A stretch of 64,000 bases of DNA from Niabella insulamsoli (GCF_039652435.2 NZ_CP190246.1:2356001-2420000), one strand, 5' to 3'; shown: positions 53,273-61,525, numbered from the stretch's first letter. Notes: generated by a model from the sequence alone, not told the origin. A program made the numbers and translations.

Positions 53273-53410
53273 ATGAAGTCCTGGTTCTTACCAGGTAATC
53301 AAAAAATAAAATGGTACCTATTAAAGATAAAATATAACAACCCGGGATTTGCGCCCCGGACGAATAAGGACGCAAACCAGGACGCTCCAAAGAAAGCCAT
53401 CAATAGTTAA
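53273..53410 (+). CDS. Possible small protein, 45 aa
   Basis: An ATG at 53273 opens 45 codons to TAA at 53408, 23 bases after the previous gene. The product is basic (MKSWFLPGNQKIKWYLLK... ending DAPKKAINS). Nothing in it is recognised. It may be a small gene or a remnant, since the following 200 bases look decayed. Confidence 0.25.
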   Translation: MKSWFLPGNQKIKWYLLKIKYNNPGFAPRTNKDANQDAPKKAINS

Positions 53411-53454
53411 ACACAAACTCATACGCCAATGTTTTTTTTAGTTCAACAATATGA

Positions 53455-53604
53455 AGCCGCACGATTTTCAGCCGATCATTTACAGAACCCTCAAACACCG
53501 GGACAAACGATGGCGCTTTTGTTTTTGCGCACCCAAATGCGTATGGCTATATGCACAGTGCATTCCCGAAAGGCAGTAGGCCAATTTTGGAATGTGGTGA
53601 CTAA
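53455..53604 (+). pseudogene. Possible 3' remnant of a decayed gene
   Basis: Read in one frame, 49 codons between a TGA and a TAA give protein-like sequence (TGTNDGAFVFAHPNAYGYMH, then SAFPKGSRPILECGD). There is no start codon at the left end. The neighbouring frames also stay open, so chance cannot be excluded. It overlaps the 5' part of the open frame of the next gene, which is why the later start is preferred there. Confidence 0.25.
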
Positions 53605-53638
53605 TAAAAAAATACCCAAGCGTATGTGGTCGACTGAA

Positions 53639-54115
53639 ATGAAAGATTTTTATAAAAGTCGATATAACGAAATACCGAAACCACCTTTTGTTTTTAAACT
53701 AACTTATTTCGGATGGATTTTTGCCCTACTGGTAGTATTTTTTTGGGCATACCTTATCTATGATTCAACTAAACCGCCCATGCCTAAATCCGCTCAAGCC
53801 GTTGCTATGGCAAAAACACCCGTGGCTGGCGATGTTTATTTCGGTCATTATGAGAAGTATAGAGAAAAAGGTACGCCGGTCGGGTCCGAAATCAGGTTCG
53901 GTTGGTTTATAATCAGAAAAGTAACAGATGATAACTTTTACCTGTCTAAAGGTACCGGCATGAGTAGCAACCACAAACCTAAAGAGCAAATGGACAACAG
54001 CAGCTTTGAAACCGAAACATTACCGCCACTAAAATTATCGGAGCAAAGCGGCTACAATATCCGCTTTAAATCAGCAGATGGATTAACAGAAGTTTATATT
54101 ACGGATAAGAAGTAG
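53639..54115 (+). CDS. Hypothetical membrane-anchored protein, 158 aa
   Basis: Start set at the ATG at 53639 (MKDFYKSRYNEIPKPPFVFK); an ATG at 53624 is equally possible, and the frame is open to 53429 but the extra part looks non-coding. One membrane helix (LTYFGWIFALLVVFFWAYLIYD) is followed by a soluble domain with GDVYFGHYEKYREKGTPVGSEIRFGWFIIRKVTDDNFYLSKGTG. Its plan, a short cytoplasmic start, one helix and a beta domain, is like the 184-residue gene before it. Function unknown. Confidence 0.6.
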   Translation: MKDFYKSRYNEIPKPPFVFKLTYFGWIFALLVVFFWAYLIYDSTKPPMPKSAQAVAMAKTPVAGDVYFGHYEKYREKGTPVGSEIRFGWFIIRKVTDDNFYLSKGTGMSSNHKPKEQMDNSSFETETLPPLKLSEQSGYNIRFKSADGLTEVYITDKK

Positions 54116-54620
54116 CAAAAATTTACCCGTCGGAAAGGAAGTACCATGGCGAATAACTTAATGGATTATGATCTTTCTACGACCATGATTTAATTTTCAG
54201 GTTTACTACTTCAGAAAAATGTCGAATCAAAAAAACCAAACTTCACGCCCCATTTTGGGATAGTTCGTCACTGCTTATTTAAACATTCCATAGATAAAAT
54301 GAGCGGCTATTCCGCCGGATAGCTTATCGTTCCTGCGCTAAAAGTTGTTTTAAAAGGATCTTTCTGACCCGAAGTGCAACCGGCCGGGAGCCTCCCACCA
54401 ACCATTTGGCTGACACGGGAGCTTATTCTGCTTTTCTTTTCCTATATTTAATTATGTTTGAATTTATACTCATCGTACTCGTTATTTTAGCATTTGCCGG
54501 TTACTCCATGCGTAAAAAAGAGTAACACGGCGTTATTTAATTTACAGCCCGCTTATAGTTCAGCACGCCCTTTCCCCGATTGATTTCCTGCAATTTCAAA
54601 ACATTCCTTCACTTAAAAAT
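54116..54620. other. Intergenic region of 505 bases with one micro-ORF
   Basis: No ordinary gene. It contains the 23-codon frame at 54454-54525 and a short hairpin gggag-c-ctccc at about 54388-54398. The rest shows no coding bias that I can see. Confidence 0.5.
54454..54525 (+). CDS. Possible single-helix membrane micropeptide, 23 aa
   Basis: ATG at 54454 to TAA at 54523 encodes MFEFILIVLVILAFAGYS followed by MRKKE: a hydrophobic helix closed by a basic tail, the classic look of a membrane micropeptide. The leader is A+T-rich. Nothing else supports expression. Confidence 0.35.
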   Translation: MFEFILIVLVILAFAGYSMRKKE

Positions 54621-55604
54621 ATGAAAGCGATATCCTGCATCATTTTTTTTCTATGCTTCCTGGTGGGATCGGCGCAAGAGATAAAAATCTCCACAACTGA
54701 ATCGAAAGTAAGTTTCCGGGGTTTAAGTGTTTATAAAAATACAGTGTGGGTAGGCGGCAGCCAGGGCACTGTCGGACGGTCACTCGATAATGGTGCCACC
54801 TGGCAGTGGCTGAAAGTGCCGGGATTTGAAAAGCAGGATTTTCGTGATATTGAAGCTTTCGATGACCAAACGGCCATCATTATGGCTATTGCCAGTCCGG
54901 CCTATATTTTAAAAACGCAAAACGGTGGAAAAACCTGGGCCAAGGTTTACGAGAACCAGCATCCTGATATTTTTTTAGACGCCATGGCCTTTAAAAGCAG
55001 CCGCGAAGGCATTGTTATCGGCGACCCGATCAAGGGCCGCTTCTTCGTGGCCGAGACCATTGATGGCGGCGCTTCCTGGCGGGAGTCGAACCGACTGGCG
55101 TTGCCGCCGGCCCATGCCGGGGAAGCTTTTTTTGCGGCAAGTGGTTCTAACATCGTTTGGGGTGGAGCTAATTATTGGATCGCAAGCGGCGGCCTCGCTT
55201 CGCGCGTATTTTTCAACAGTAAGGCGGTTGCGTTGCCAACCCTGCGAGGCCAACAAATGACGGGAGCCAATGGCATGGCCGTTCGCGGCCGGCGTATCCT
55301 GATAGCTGCTGGCGACTACACTAATCTTACGCGTAGCGACAGCAGTTTTGTCTACAGCGCTGATGGCGGCAAAACCTGGAAAATCCCGAATGAAATGCCT
55401 TCCGGTTATCGGAGCGGCGTTTGTTTTATTAGTAAACAAAAAGCTATTACCTGCGGCATGACGGGTGTCGACATCACCGCGGACGGCGGCAGAACATGGA
55501 AGAAAATCAGTAACCAAAGCTTTAACGCCTGCGCCTACAATGAGCAGGGAAAAACCGTGCATTTTGCAGGAAATAATGGTAGAGTGGGAAAGCTACAATT
55601 GTGA
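54621..55604 (+). CDS. Exported BNR/Asp-box beta-propeller protein (YCF48-like)
   Basis: Encodes 327 residues with a signal peptide ending near VGSAQ. Asp-box repeats SxDxGxxW recur: SLDNGATWQW, TQNGGKTWAK, TIDGGASWRE, SADGGKTWKI and TADGGRTWKK, as in sialidase-like and YCF48/Hcf136-like propellers. No sialidase arginine triad is evident. A binding or assembly role outside the cytoplasm is likely. Confidence 0.82.
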   Translation: MKAISCIIFFLCFLVGSAQEIKISTTESKVSFRGLSVYKNTVWVGGSQGTVGRSLDNGATWQWLKVPGFEKQDFRDIEAFDDQTAIIMAIASPAYILKTQNGGKTWAKVYENQHPDIFLDAMAFKSSREGIVIGDPIKGRFFVAETIDGGASWRESNRLALPPAHAGEAFFAASGSNIVWGGANYWIASGGLASRVFFNSKAVALPTLRGQQMTGANGMAVRGRRILIAAGDYTNLTRSDSSFVYSADGGKTWKIPNEMPSGYRSGVCFISKQKAITCGMTGVDITADGGRTWKKISNQSFNACAYNEQGKTVHFAGNNGRVGKLQL

Positions 55605-55742
55605 TATTTCCCACCTACCATGGATGTAGTCAAAGGCTTAGAAAGGTGCGTTTCAAAAGTCAGCAGTTGATATCTTTGATTTTGGTAACACAAATATATC
55701 TGCGGCCGCGACGCCGGAAAAGGTGAAAAACACCTTTTTAAA

Positions 55743-55764
55743 TACGGGAAAATTCCCGTTTTTA
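55743..55764 (+). terminator. Small terminator
   Basis: acgggaa-aa-ttcccgt is a 7-bp hairpin followed by ttttataa. It lies 139 bases after the BNR protein gene and 60 before the small protein that begins the sensor locus. Confidence 0.65.
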
Positions 55765-55823
55765 TAATTCGCATAACTCGATAGCTTCGCGTTGCGGTTA
55801 TTATCTAAACTAAAAAGTACCCT

Positions 55824-56096
55824 ATGTCTGCAAACAACGCATGTAAATTAGAATTCTACTTCACAAGGGAAAGCATTGAACGCCTCCTCAAAGAAAACCC
55901 GGAAGCGAAAGGGATTATTATCTGCCAGGAAATCAAAGTGCGGCACGCAGCAGACAAGCAAAAGCTAAACGTGGTAGAAATCTCGGCACGCGCCGACAAC
56001 GGAAAACTCCGCAAAAAGTCAATGTTAAAACAGGTAAATGGCTGCCCCAACCCTCCTGGTTGTGGCGACGTTTCCAGTACTGAGGATGTGGCTTAA
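55824..56096 (+). CDS. Small protein with C-terminal CPNPPGC motif (sensor locus, unit 1)
   Basis: Encodes 90 residues with no signal peptide or membrane helix. The first 70 form a predicted alpha/beta unit (LEFYFTRESIERLLKENPEAKG, then IIICQEIKVRHAADKQKLNVVEISARA), and the end carries GCPNPPGCGD. The part KENPEAKG followed by strands resembles KKNPKAK in the 190-residue protein at 58246, which also ends with a Cys pair. Both lie directly before a 7-TM gene and a histidine kinase gene. I do not know the family. It may be a signal, a ligand-binding partner or a regulator of the membrane protein. Confidence 0.65.
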   Translation: MSANNACKLEFYFTRESIERLLKENPEAKGIIICQEIKVRHAADKQKLNVVEISARADNGKLRKKSMLKQVNGCPNPPGCGDVSSTEDVA

Positions 56097-56106
56097 TCAA
56101 TTTTTA

Positions 56107-56766
56107 ATGAAAGGCGCATCAGAAATACTAAACATCCTGGACAGCATAGGGCCCGCTATGGCTGCTATTGTTTTGTTTATGCATAGAAAAAATGCCACTA
56201 AGGAAATGCAGCTGGTGCTTCTTTTTTGCCTAATCCAGCTTTTTTGCAACACAACGGCCACAATTATTGAACGCGCCATCAACGGTAACAATTACTGGGT
56301 TTACAAAATAAACGCTACCGCTTGCTTTCTGGTTATCTTCTACCTTTTCCAAAAAAAATTGATCCATCTCCGTCCTGTTATTTTGTACCCGGTTTTAGCC
56401 ATTTACACCCTTCTTTCTATACTGCTTATTATTAACGGCGATGGCATTTCCCAATTCAATAGCATCAGCGCCGCACTGGAAAGCCTGCTCATTGTGGGCC
56501 TTTGCCTCTTCTTTTTTTATTCAAAACTTATCAATACTTCTGAAGAAATCAGTATACCTGAAACCAGCATTTTTTGGTGTGTGGTCGGAATTTTCACGTA
56601 TTATGCGGGAGCTTTTTTTATATTTATATCGTACAAATATTTGATCGATACAGATGGCAGCACCGTTGCAGTTCTATGGCGTTTTCATAATATTTTGCTA
56701 TTCATCTGTAGCTTGTACATAAGTTACGGTGTTCTATGCAAAAATTATCGAACGATATTGTCATAA
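56107..56766 (+). CDS. 7-TM membrane protein of the sensor locus, unit 1
   Basis: Encodes 219 residues from ATG 56107 (MKGASEILNILDSIGPAM), 10 bases after the small gene; the frame is open further upstream, inside that gene. Seven hydrophobic helices are visible, for example MQLVLLFCLIQLFCNTTATII, PVILYPVLAIYTLLSILLII, SIFWCVVGIFTYYAGAFFIFI and WRFHNILLFICSLYISYGVL. The FW and FHNIL residues in helices 6 and 7 recur in the second copy as FW and ANHIYY. It overlaps the kinase gene by 31 bases. Together they look like a split receptor kinase. Confidence 0.75.
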   Translation: MKGASEILNILDSIGPAMAAIVLFMHRKNATKEMQLVLLFCLIQLFCNTTATIIERAINGNNYWVYKINATACFLVIFYLFQKKLIHLRPVILYPVLAIYTLLSILLIINGDGISQFNSISAALESLLIVGLCLFFFYSKLINTSEEISIPETSIFWCVVGIFTYYAGAFFIFISYKYLIDTDGSTVAVLWRFHNILLFICSLYISYGVLCKNYRTILS

Positions 56767-57521
56767 TACTTGGGGCATCCATTTTCCTTCTATTTATAAC
56801 TCTATTCATTGTTGTTTTATTAATGGCGTACAAAAAGCGAGATTACAAGCACCTGAAAGAGAAGAAGCGGTTGGAAGAAGATTTCAATAACCAGCTTTTA
56901 AAATCCAAAATAGAAGTGCAGGAACAAACCTTTTCCCAGATCGGAAAAGAACTTCACGACAATGTGGCCCAGTTGCTGAGTACGTCAAGAATGTTGATTG
57001 GCCTCGCAGAAAGAAAACTCAAAAGCCCGCCGGACGCGCTGATCACCGCCAACGCCACAATTGGCGAAGCCATCAACGAATTACGCTCGCTTTCTAAATC
57101 GCTTGATGAAGAATGGTTATCGCAATTTAATTTGCTTGTTAACCTGCGCGCCGAAATTGCGCGCATCAACTCCTCAAAAACCATAAACGCTTCTCTCGAC
57201 GCTTTGGCTGAACCGCGGCTTTCTTCCTCCAGGCAAATTATTTTGTTCCGGATTATTCAGGAAGCATTACAAAATGCGTTGCGGCACAGTCAATGTAAAT
57301 CTGTTGCTATTCATTTGGAACACCAGGAAGCCCATATTGCCATTACGATTTCCGACGATGGCATCGGATTAAATCATGCCACCGGGCAAAAAGGCCTGGG
57401 CCTGAAAAATATGGAATACCGAACCAAACTTTTAGGCGGTTCAATTCAATTTATGCATACCAATCCAGGCACCTCTATTCAATTATTAATTCCGGAAAAT
57501 ACAGCAACAAATGAAGACTAA
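56736..57521 (+). CDS. Sensor histidine kinase (HisKA_3 type), unit 1
   Basis: Encodes 261 residues: one N-terminal membrane helix (IVIILGASIFLLFITLFIVVLLMAY), a coiled coil, the HisKA_3 dimerisation helix with the phospho-accepting His in IGKELHDNVAQLLS near residue 73, and a HATPase domain with QEALQNALRHS (N box), SDDGIGLN (G1) and KGLGLKNM (G2). No sensor domain is present in the same chain, so sensing probably depends on the overlapping 7-TM protein. It overlaps the response regulator gene by 11 bases. Confidence 0.9.
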   Translation: MQKLSNDIVIILGASIFLLFITLFIVVLLMAYKKRDYKHLKEKKRLEEDFNNQLLKSKIEVQEQTFSQIGKELHDNVAQLLSTSRMLIGLAERKLKSPPDALITANATIGEAINELRSLSKSLDEEWLSQFNLLVNLRAEIARINSSKTINASLDALAEPRLSSSRQIILFRIIQEALQNALRHSQCKSVAIHLEHQEAHIAITISDDGIGLNHATGQKGLGLKNMEYRTKLLGGSIQFMHTNPGTSIQLLIPENTATNED

Positions 57522-58152
57522 AATAGGCCTTGTAGATGACCATCAGCTATTTTTAAAATCACTGAGCTTAATGCTTGAAAGCTTTAAAGTATATGACGTC
57601 ACCCTCGAAGCTTCGAATGGCAAAGAATTGCAGGAAAAAATCAAACAAAGAAAAGAACTGCCGGATATCATTTTGATCGACGTGAATATGCCCGTGATGA
57701 ATGGGATCGAAACTGCCAAATGGCTGACCGAAAATTATCCGCAGATCAAACCGGTGGCGCTATCGATGAACGCGGACGACAATGCCATTATTTCGATGTT
57801 CAAGGCCGGATGTTGCGGCTATCTTTTAAAGGATACCCATCCCAACGAATTGGAAAAAGCATTAGACGAAATCAATCGCAGGGGATATTACAACGCCGAC
57901 GCCGGCAATATCAACTTCAGGCGGGTATTGATGAAAGCAGATGAAAAAGAGGAACATCCCATTACACCAAAAGAAATGATCTTCCTGCAATTTGCCTGTA
58001 GCGAACTGACCTATAAACAAATCGCTTCAGAAATGAACTTAAGCGAACGCACTATTGACGGCTATCGCGAATCCTTATTTAAAAAATTCAATGTGCAAAG
58101 CCGTGTAGGCCTTTGTCTCGAAGCGCTTAGAAAAAAACTGGTCAGCCTTTGA
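57511..58152 (+). CDS. NarL/LuxR-family response regulator
   Basis: Encodes 213 residues. The receiver domain has the acidic pair in LVDDHQLF, the phospho-accepting Asp in ILIDVNMPVMNG near residue 55, and Lys in GYLLKDTHPNE. The C-terminal LuxR HTH reads CSELTYKQIASEMNLSERTIDGYRESLFKKFNVQSRVG. It is coupled to kinase 1 by an 11-base overlap. The second kinase at 59460 has no regulator of its own nearby and may use this one. Confidence 0.92.
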   Translation: MKTKIGLVDDHQLFLKSLSLMLESFKVYDVTLEASNGKELQEKIKQRKELPDIILIDVNMPVMNGIETAKWLTENYPQIKPVALSMNADDNAIISMFKAGCCGYLLKDTHPNELEKALDEINRRGYYNADAGNINFRRVLMKADEKEEHPITPKEMIFLQFACSELTYKQIASEMNLSERTIDGYRESLFKKFNVQSRVGLCLEALRKKLVSL

Positions 58153-58181
58153 TCACATCCTTCTTAATGTATATATATTAT

Positions 58182-58211
58182 AACTTACAGATGGTTGTTT
58201 TAGTGTAAGTT
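58182..58211. other. Hairpin between the two sensor units
   Basis: aacttaca and tgtaagtt pair perfectly around a 14-base loop. It lies between the response regulator and the second small-protein gene. A T-rich segment (gggctttta) follows, so it may be a weak terminator. Confidence 0.45.
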
Positions 58212-58245
58212 TGGGCTTTTATTGTATACTTAAAAAATTAATGTT

Positions 58246-58818
58246 ATGGCTACAGAAACACTAACTGTGAGACGAGTGCCCTTCTATCTTTTTTTGGTAC
58301 TGGTTGGTTTTTTTATCTTTTATATTTATGATAAAGTAAAATCCGGGCGAGATGAAGAAGGCCCCAATTATGTGTACCTGCCGACCAAAGCCGGTTTAAT
58401 TCCTGAAAAGAAGGCCAAGGCATTCATGAAAAATTATATTGCTGATCAGCGCAGCCTTGACACCACCTACAGGTTGGTGACCGGGGAAAACGACGATGAG
58501 TTGTTGCGCGGATTTTGGATCAGTATCGGAACACTCCACTCCATGGACAGCACGATCATGAAAAAAAATCCTAAAGCAAAAATTGCGGGCTACGATATTC
58601 GCTTCGGAAAAGCGGATGCCAACCTGGATAAACGCGCCTATACCATTATTTTAAGGGGCACTGTGTTAAAGGAAAAAAACACGTCTGACGAAGGCAACAC
58701 CGTGGCTTATAAAGCAGTAATGGGAAATGACCTTGAAGAGTCGGGTGACTATGCTGATATGACCGAACCTTGTCCTGACAACTGTAATAATGATGATGGT
58801 GGGGTACCTGTTCCTTAA
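58246..58818 (+). CDS. Membrane-anchored small protein with C-terminal Cys pair (sensor locus, unit 2)
   Basis: Encodes 190 residues. A short start leads into one membrane helix (VPFYLFLVLVGFFIFYIYDKV, about 11-31), then a mostly helical region. From about 101, KKNPKAKIAGYDIRFGKADANL and KRAYTIILRGTVL resemble the NPEAKG and beta part of the 90-residue protein. The end reads EPCPDNCNNDDGG, again with two Cys near the C-terminus. It overlaps the second 7-TM gene by 29 bases. This is the unit-2 counterpart of the 90-residue gene, with an added membrane anchor. Function unknown. Confidence 0.68.
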   Translation: MATETLTVRRVPFYLFLVLVGFFIFYIYDKVKSGRDEEGPNYVYLPTKAGLIPEKKAKAFMKNYIADQRSLDTTYRLVTGENDDELLRGFWISIGTLHSMDSTIMKKNPKAKIAGYDIRFGKADANLDKRAYTIILRGTVLKEKNTSDEGNTVAYKAVMGNDLEESGDYADMTEPCPDNCNNDDGGVPVP

Positions 58819-59470
58819 TAAGATCGGCGCCTGGGGTCACCGGCTGGTGGTTTATCTGGTCGTTATAAGCATCCTGTTTTTCATCGGGCTTGCTCTATTT
58901 AAAAAGTTAAGCAATTCGTCGAAAATACTCGTTGCCCTCATCGGACTTGGATTAGCGAGCGATATTGTTGCGCGATTTATAGCTGCTGCAACACGCTACA
59001 GCACGCCGGGTTACCATTTATATATTCCTTTACAATATTTCTTGTTAGCGCTTTTTTACGGCATTCATTTAAAAAAATACGGGCTTTGGTTTTCCTACTC
59101 CCCCCTGCTAATGCTCGTGCTCGCTATTTTGAACACGATCTATTTTCAAAGTATTTGGGCCATTCCATCCAACATGGTACTGATATGCAGCCTTAGTTAT
59201 ATTATCTACGCGCTGATAACGTTTAATTATTTGCTCAACAATGTTTCCGAAGTATCCTTGTTAAAATCAGATTTATTTTGGAGCAACGCCATTACGCTGG
59301 CATATTTTACGTGTACGTTCTTCTGCTGGAGTTTTTATAATTTCTTTGTGAAGAAAAAAATCAATACAACCCTGATTGCAGATATTATTTATTATGCCAA
59401 CCATATTTATTATTTGACGCTGGGTATGGCAATAATCATGAATAGCAGAAAGAAAAAAAATGTCAAATAG
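58790..59470 (+). CDS. 7-TM membrane protein of the sensor locus, unit 2
   Basis: Encodes 226 residues with seven predicted helices, for example LVVYLVVISILFFIGLALF, LQYFLLALFYGIHL, SYSPLLMLVLAILNTIYF, and LFWSNAITLAYFTCTFFCWSFYNFF. It has the same size, helix order and FW/NHIYY landmarks as the 219-residue protein of unit 1, though overall similarity is low. It overlaps the small gene before it by 29 bases and the kinase after it by 11 bases. The start codon choice among three successive ATG codons at 58790-58798 is not certain. Confidence 0.72.
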   Translation: MMMVGYLFLNKIGAWGHRLVVYLVVISILFFIGLALFKKLSNSSKILVALIGLGLASDIVARFIAAATRYSTPGYHLYIPLQYFLLALFYGIHLKKYGLWFSYSPLLMLVLAILNTIYFQSIWAIPSNMVLICSLSYIIYALITFNYLLNNVSEVSLLKSDLFWSNAITLAYFTCTFFCWSFYNFFVKKKINTTLIADIIYYANHIYYLTLGMAIIMNSRKKKNVK

Positions 59471-60266
59471 CCTTTCAGAAATATATGTGTTTGTTGTTGC
59501 CGGAATGCTGTTGTTCACGGTATTCTGTGTTTTTATCGTCTTCTTTGTTACAAGTTATTATCGAAAGCAGCAGCAAAACCAAAAAGAAAAACAGCGTCTT
59601 CAAAACCAATTCAATGAAGATTTGCTAAACAGTACGATCGAAATCCAGGAAAAAGCTTTTGACGATATTAGCCGCGAACTTCATGACAATGTAGGCCAGC
59701 AATTGTCGGCCGCCTCCATCTACCTCAATCTGCTGATTCAGGAACAAAAGGAACATGATGGTGGGAAACTTGAGTCCTGCCGCGACATTATTGGAAGCAG
59801 CCTGCAGGATATCCGGCAGATTTCGCAGACGCTTCTCGGCGAAAAAATATCAAAAGTTGGCCTGGTGGCATCCATTCAGCTCGAAATTACGAGAATCAAC
59901 AAACTGGGGCTTTGCGTAGCGGCTTTGGAAGCCGGTGACCTGCATTTTGCCCTCGACCCGCGCAAAGAAGTCATTCTTTTCAGGATTGTGCAGGAAGCGA
60001 TCAGCAACGCCACGAAACACGCACCCGGCTGCGAACTTCTCGTTTCGATAAAACAGTTGGGAGATAGGCTTGATATTTCCATCAGGGACAATGGAAAAGG
60101 ATTTGACGCCGAACAGCTAACCAACCCCGGCATCGGGCTTTTAAATATGCAAAGCCGGGCGCAAACCATCGGTGCCATATTTTCAATCCAAAGCCAAACT
60201 AATGAAGGCACTGAAATAAAGATATCCCTGGACGGAAAAGAAACCACTGTAGCGGAAACGCCCTAG
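59460..60266 (+). CDS. Sensor histidine kinase (HisKA_3 type), unit 2
   Basis: Encodes 268 residues with one N-terminal membrane helix (IYVFVVAGMLLFTVFCVFIVFFVTSYY), a Gln/Lys-rich coiled coil, the phospho-accepting His in ISRELHDNVGQQLSAAS near residue 75, and a HATPase domain with QEAISNATKHA, RDNGKGFD and GIGLLNMQSRA. It parallels kinase 1 in length and layout. No response regulator gene follows before a different gene type begins at 60351. Confidence 0.9.
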   Translation: MSNSLSEIYVFVVAGMLLFTVFCVFIVFFVTSYYRKQQQNQKEKQRLQNQFNEDLLNSTIEIQEKAFDDISRELHDNVGQQLSAASIYLNLLIQEQKEHDGGKLESCRDIIGSSLQDIRQISQTLLGEKISKVGLVASIQLEITRINKLGLCVAALEAGDLHFALDPRKEVILFRIVQEAISNATKHAPGCELLVSIKQLGDRLDISIRDNGKGFDAEQLTNPGIGLLNMQSRAQTIGAIFSIQSQTNEGTEIKISLDGKETTVAETP

Positions 60267-60350
60267 AACCAGAGAATTTTATTGCCTAAAAAAGAAATTA
60301 AATGCTGTAAAGAATATTTATATTTACAGTATTCTTCCTTCAACCATTTT

Positions 60351-61043
60351 ATGCGAAAAAAACTTATTGCTTTTTTAGTGACGGCGCTGTTCTGCCTCCC
60401 TGTTTTTGCTAATGACCGCTGTGACACATCCTTTTTACCAGAAGCATTTTATCATACTTTTCGTGAAAGTTTGCCGATCCATATGGGCCGGCTGTCGAGA
60501 GGTTACCCCCCGCAAATTATGGGTTCTGCCTTTTTACCAGAGGAAAACTGGAGCTCGGGCGCCTTATGCTATAATAATGTATGGTACGCCGCCGATGCGT
60601 TTAAATATGATGTTTACACGGATGAACTGGTGATTCAGACGCCAGCAAAATTTTCAGTGGTACCGGTCGCTTATCGCATACAGTCTTTCCTCCTGGCTAA
60701 CCGGAAATTTGTCCGCATGAATACCCTGGGTAAATTGATGAGCGGCCCGGGTTTTTATGAATTGGTAACAGACGGCAAATTATCGCTGATTGCTAAAAGA
60801 AAAAGGTTTTTAGAAGAAAAGGTTGGTGAAAACCAGGTTGAACGTCAGTTTTTAGTGACAGATGAGTTTTATATCAAAAAGAATGATCAGGTTAAAAGAG
60901 TCCATTCTAAAAAAGATTTGCTTTCTGTAGTAAATGATAAAAGAAAATTGATCAAAAAAGTGTTGAGAGACGAAAAGCTACCTTTCAAAAAAAATCGGGA
61001 GACCTTAATTATCGCGGCCATCGAAGCTTATAATAAAAACTAA
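60351..61043 (+). CDS. Exported hypothetical protein, 230 aa
   Basis: Start set at ATG 60351 (MRKKLIAFLVTALFCLPVFAND), which gives a signal peptide; the frame is open upstream without one. The body is mixed alpha/beta (FLPEENWSSGALCYNNVWYAADAFKYDVYTDELVIQ) and the C-terminal third is basic and helical (KKDLLSVVNDKRKLIKKVL). No family is recognised, although such proteins often precede FecA-type receptor genes. Its stop codon touches the ATG of the next gene, so the two are coupled. Confidence 0.7.
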   Translation: MRKKLIAFLVTALFCLPVFANDRCDTSFLPEAFYHTFRESLPIHMGRLSRGYPPQIMGSAFLPEENWSSGALCYNNVWYAADAFKYDVYTDELVIQTPAKFSVVPVAYRIQSFLLANRKFVRMNTLGKLMSGPGFYELVTDGKLSLIAKRKRFLEEKVGENQVERQFLVTDEFYIKKNDQVKRVHSKKDLLSVVNDKRKLIKKVLRDEKLPFKKNRETLIIAAIEAYNKN

Positions 61044-61499
61044 ATGCCCAGAACCCTTTTCCTATTCCTGACCCTTTTGACCGGACTCGTGAATGGTCTG
61101 CGCGCGCAAACCAAACCGCTTCCTCCCGTGACCATTGCGGTTGACAGCATGCCGGTTATGGCTATTTTGCCAGAACTGGAAAAACAATCCGGTTATTATT
61201 TTTATTTTGATTCGACCGATGTCGATTCCGCATATACTGATTTAACCGCCAACAACGAGAGGCTGGATCTGGTATTAAACCGAATGCTTGTTCCGTATGC
61301 GCTTACATTCACCGTCGATCCGTTTGTAAAAAGAATTTACATCGCCAAAGCCTTAACCATACGCACTTCACTTCCGCCCAGTTTATATGGCGAAAAAAGC
61401 AGTTTAGTTCGCGAGCGAAAAGAAGATATGCCACTGATTTTGGCATCGCTGCGCCGGGGAAAAAAGCGCCTACGTCTGCCGGCCATTTACATGAAATAG
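61044..61499 (+). CDS. STN-domain part of a TonB-dependent receptor (zero-frame product)
   Basis: Encodes 151 residues: a signal peptide ending near GLRAQ and a secretin/TonB short N-terminal (STN) domain at about 28-105 (VTIAVDSMPVMAILPELEKQSGYYFYFDSTDVDS, LDLVLNRMLVPYALTFTVD). In FecA-type Bacteroidota receptors the STN is joined to the rest of the receptor. Here the frame ends at TAG 61497 shortly after A AAA AAG (61460-61466). A -1 shift there joins it in frame with the next gene, giving about 922 residues. Either a programmed frameshift or a mutation is possible. Confidence 0.8.
   Translation: MPRTLFLFLTLLTGLVNGLRAQTKPLPPVTIAVDSMPVMAILPELEKQSGYYFYFDSTDVDSAYTDLTANNERLDLVLNRMLVPYALTFTVDPFVKRIYIAKALTIRTSLPPSLYGEKSSLVRERKEDMPLILASLRRGKKRLRLPAIYMK
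61460..61466 (+). promoter_or_regulatory. A AAA AAG slippery heptamer, candidate -1 frameshift site
   Basis: In the STN reading frame the codons are GGA AAA AAG, so the heptamer has the zero-frame phase needed for -1 slippage, as at dnaX. After the slip the next codon starts at 61466 and the 20 codons to the ATG at 61526 are open. GC-rich ccggcc (61479-61484) and ggccgg (61523 region) could form a stem downstream. Confidence 0.5.
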
Positions 61500-61525
61500 G
61501 AATCAAAACCGGGAAGAGGCCGGAC

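Noticed and set aside
53429..53638. Long N-terminal extension of the 158-aa membrane protein
   Set aside because: The extra 70 residues have no coding character and another frame over the same bases reads better. The start at 53639 places the membrane helix in a normal position.
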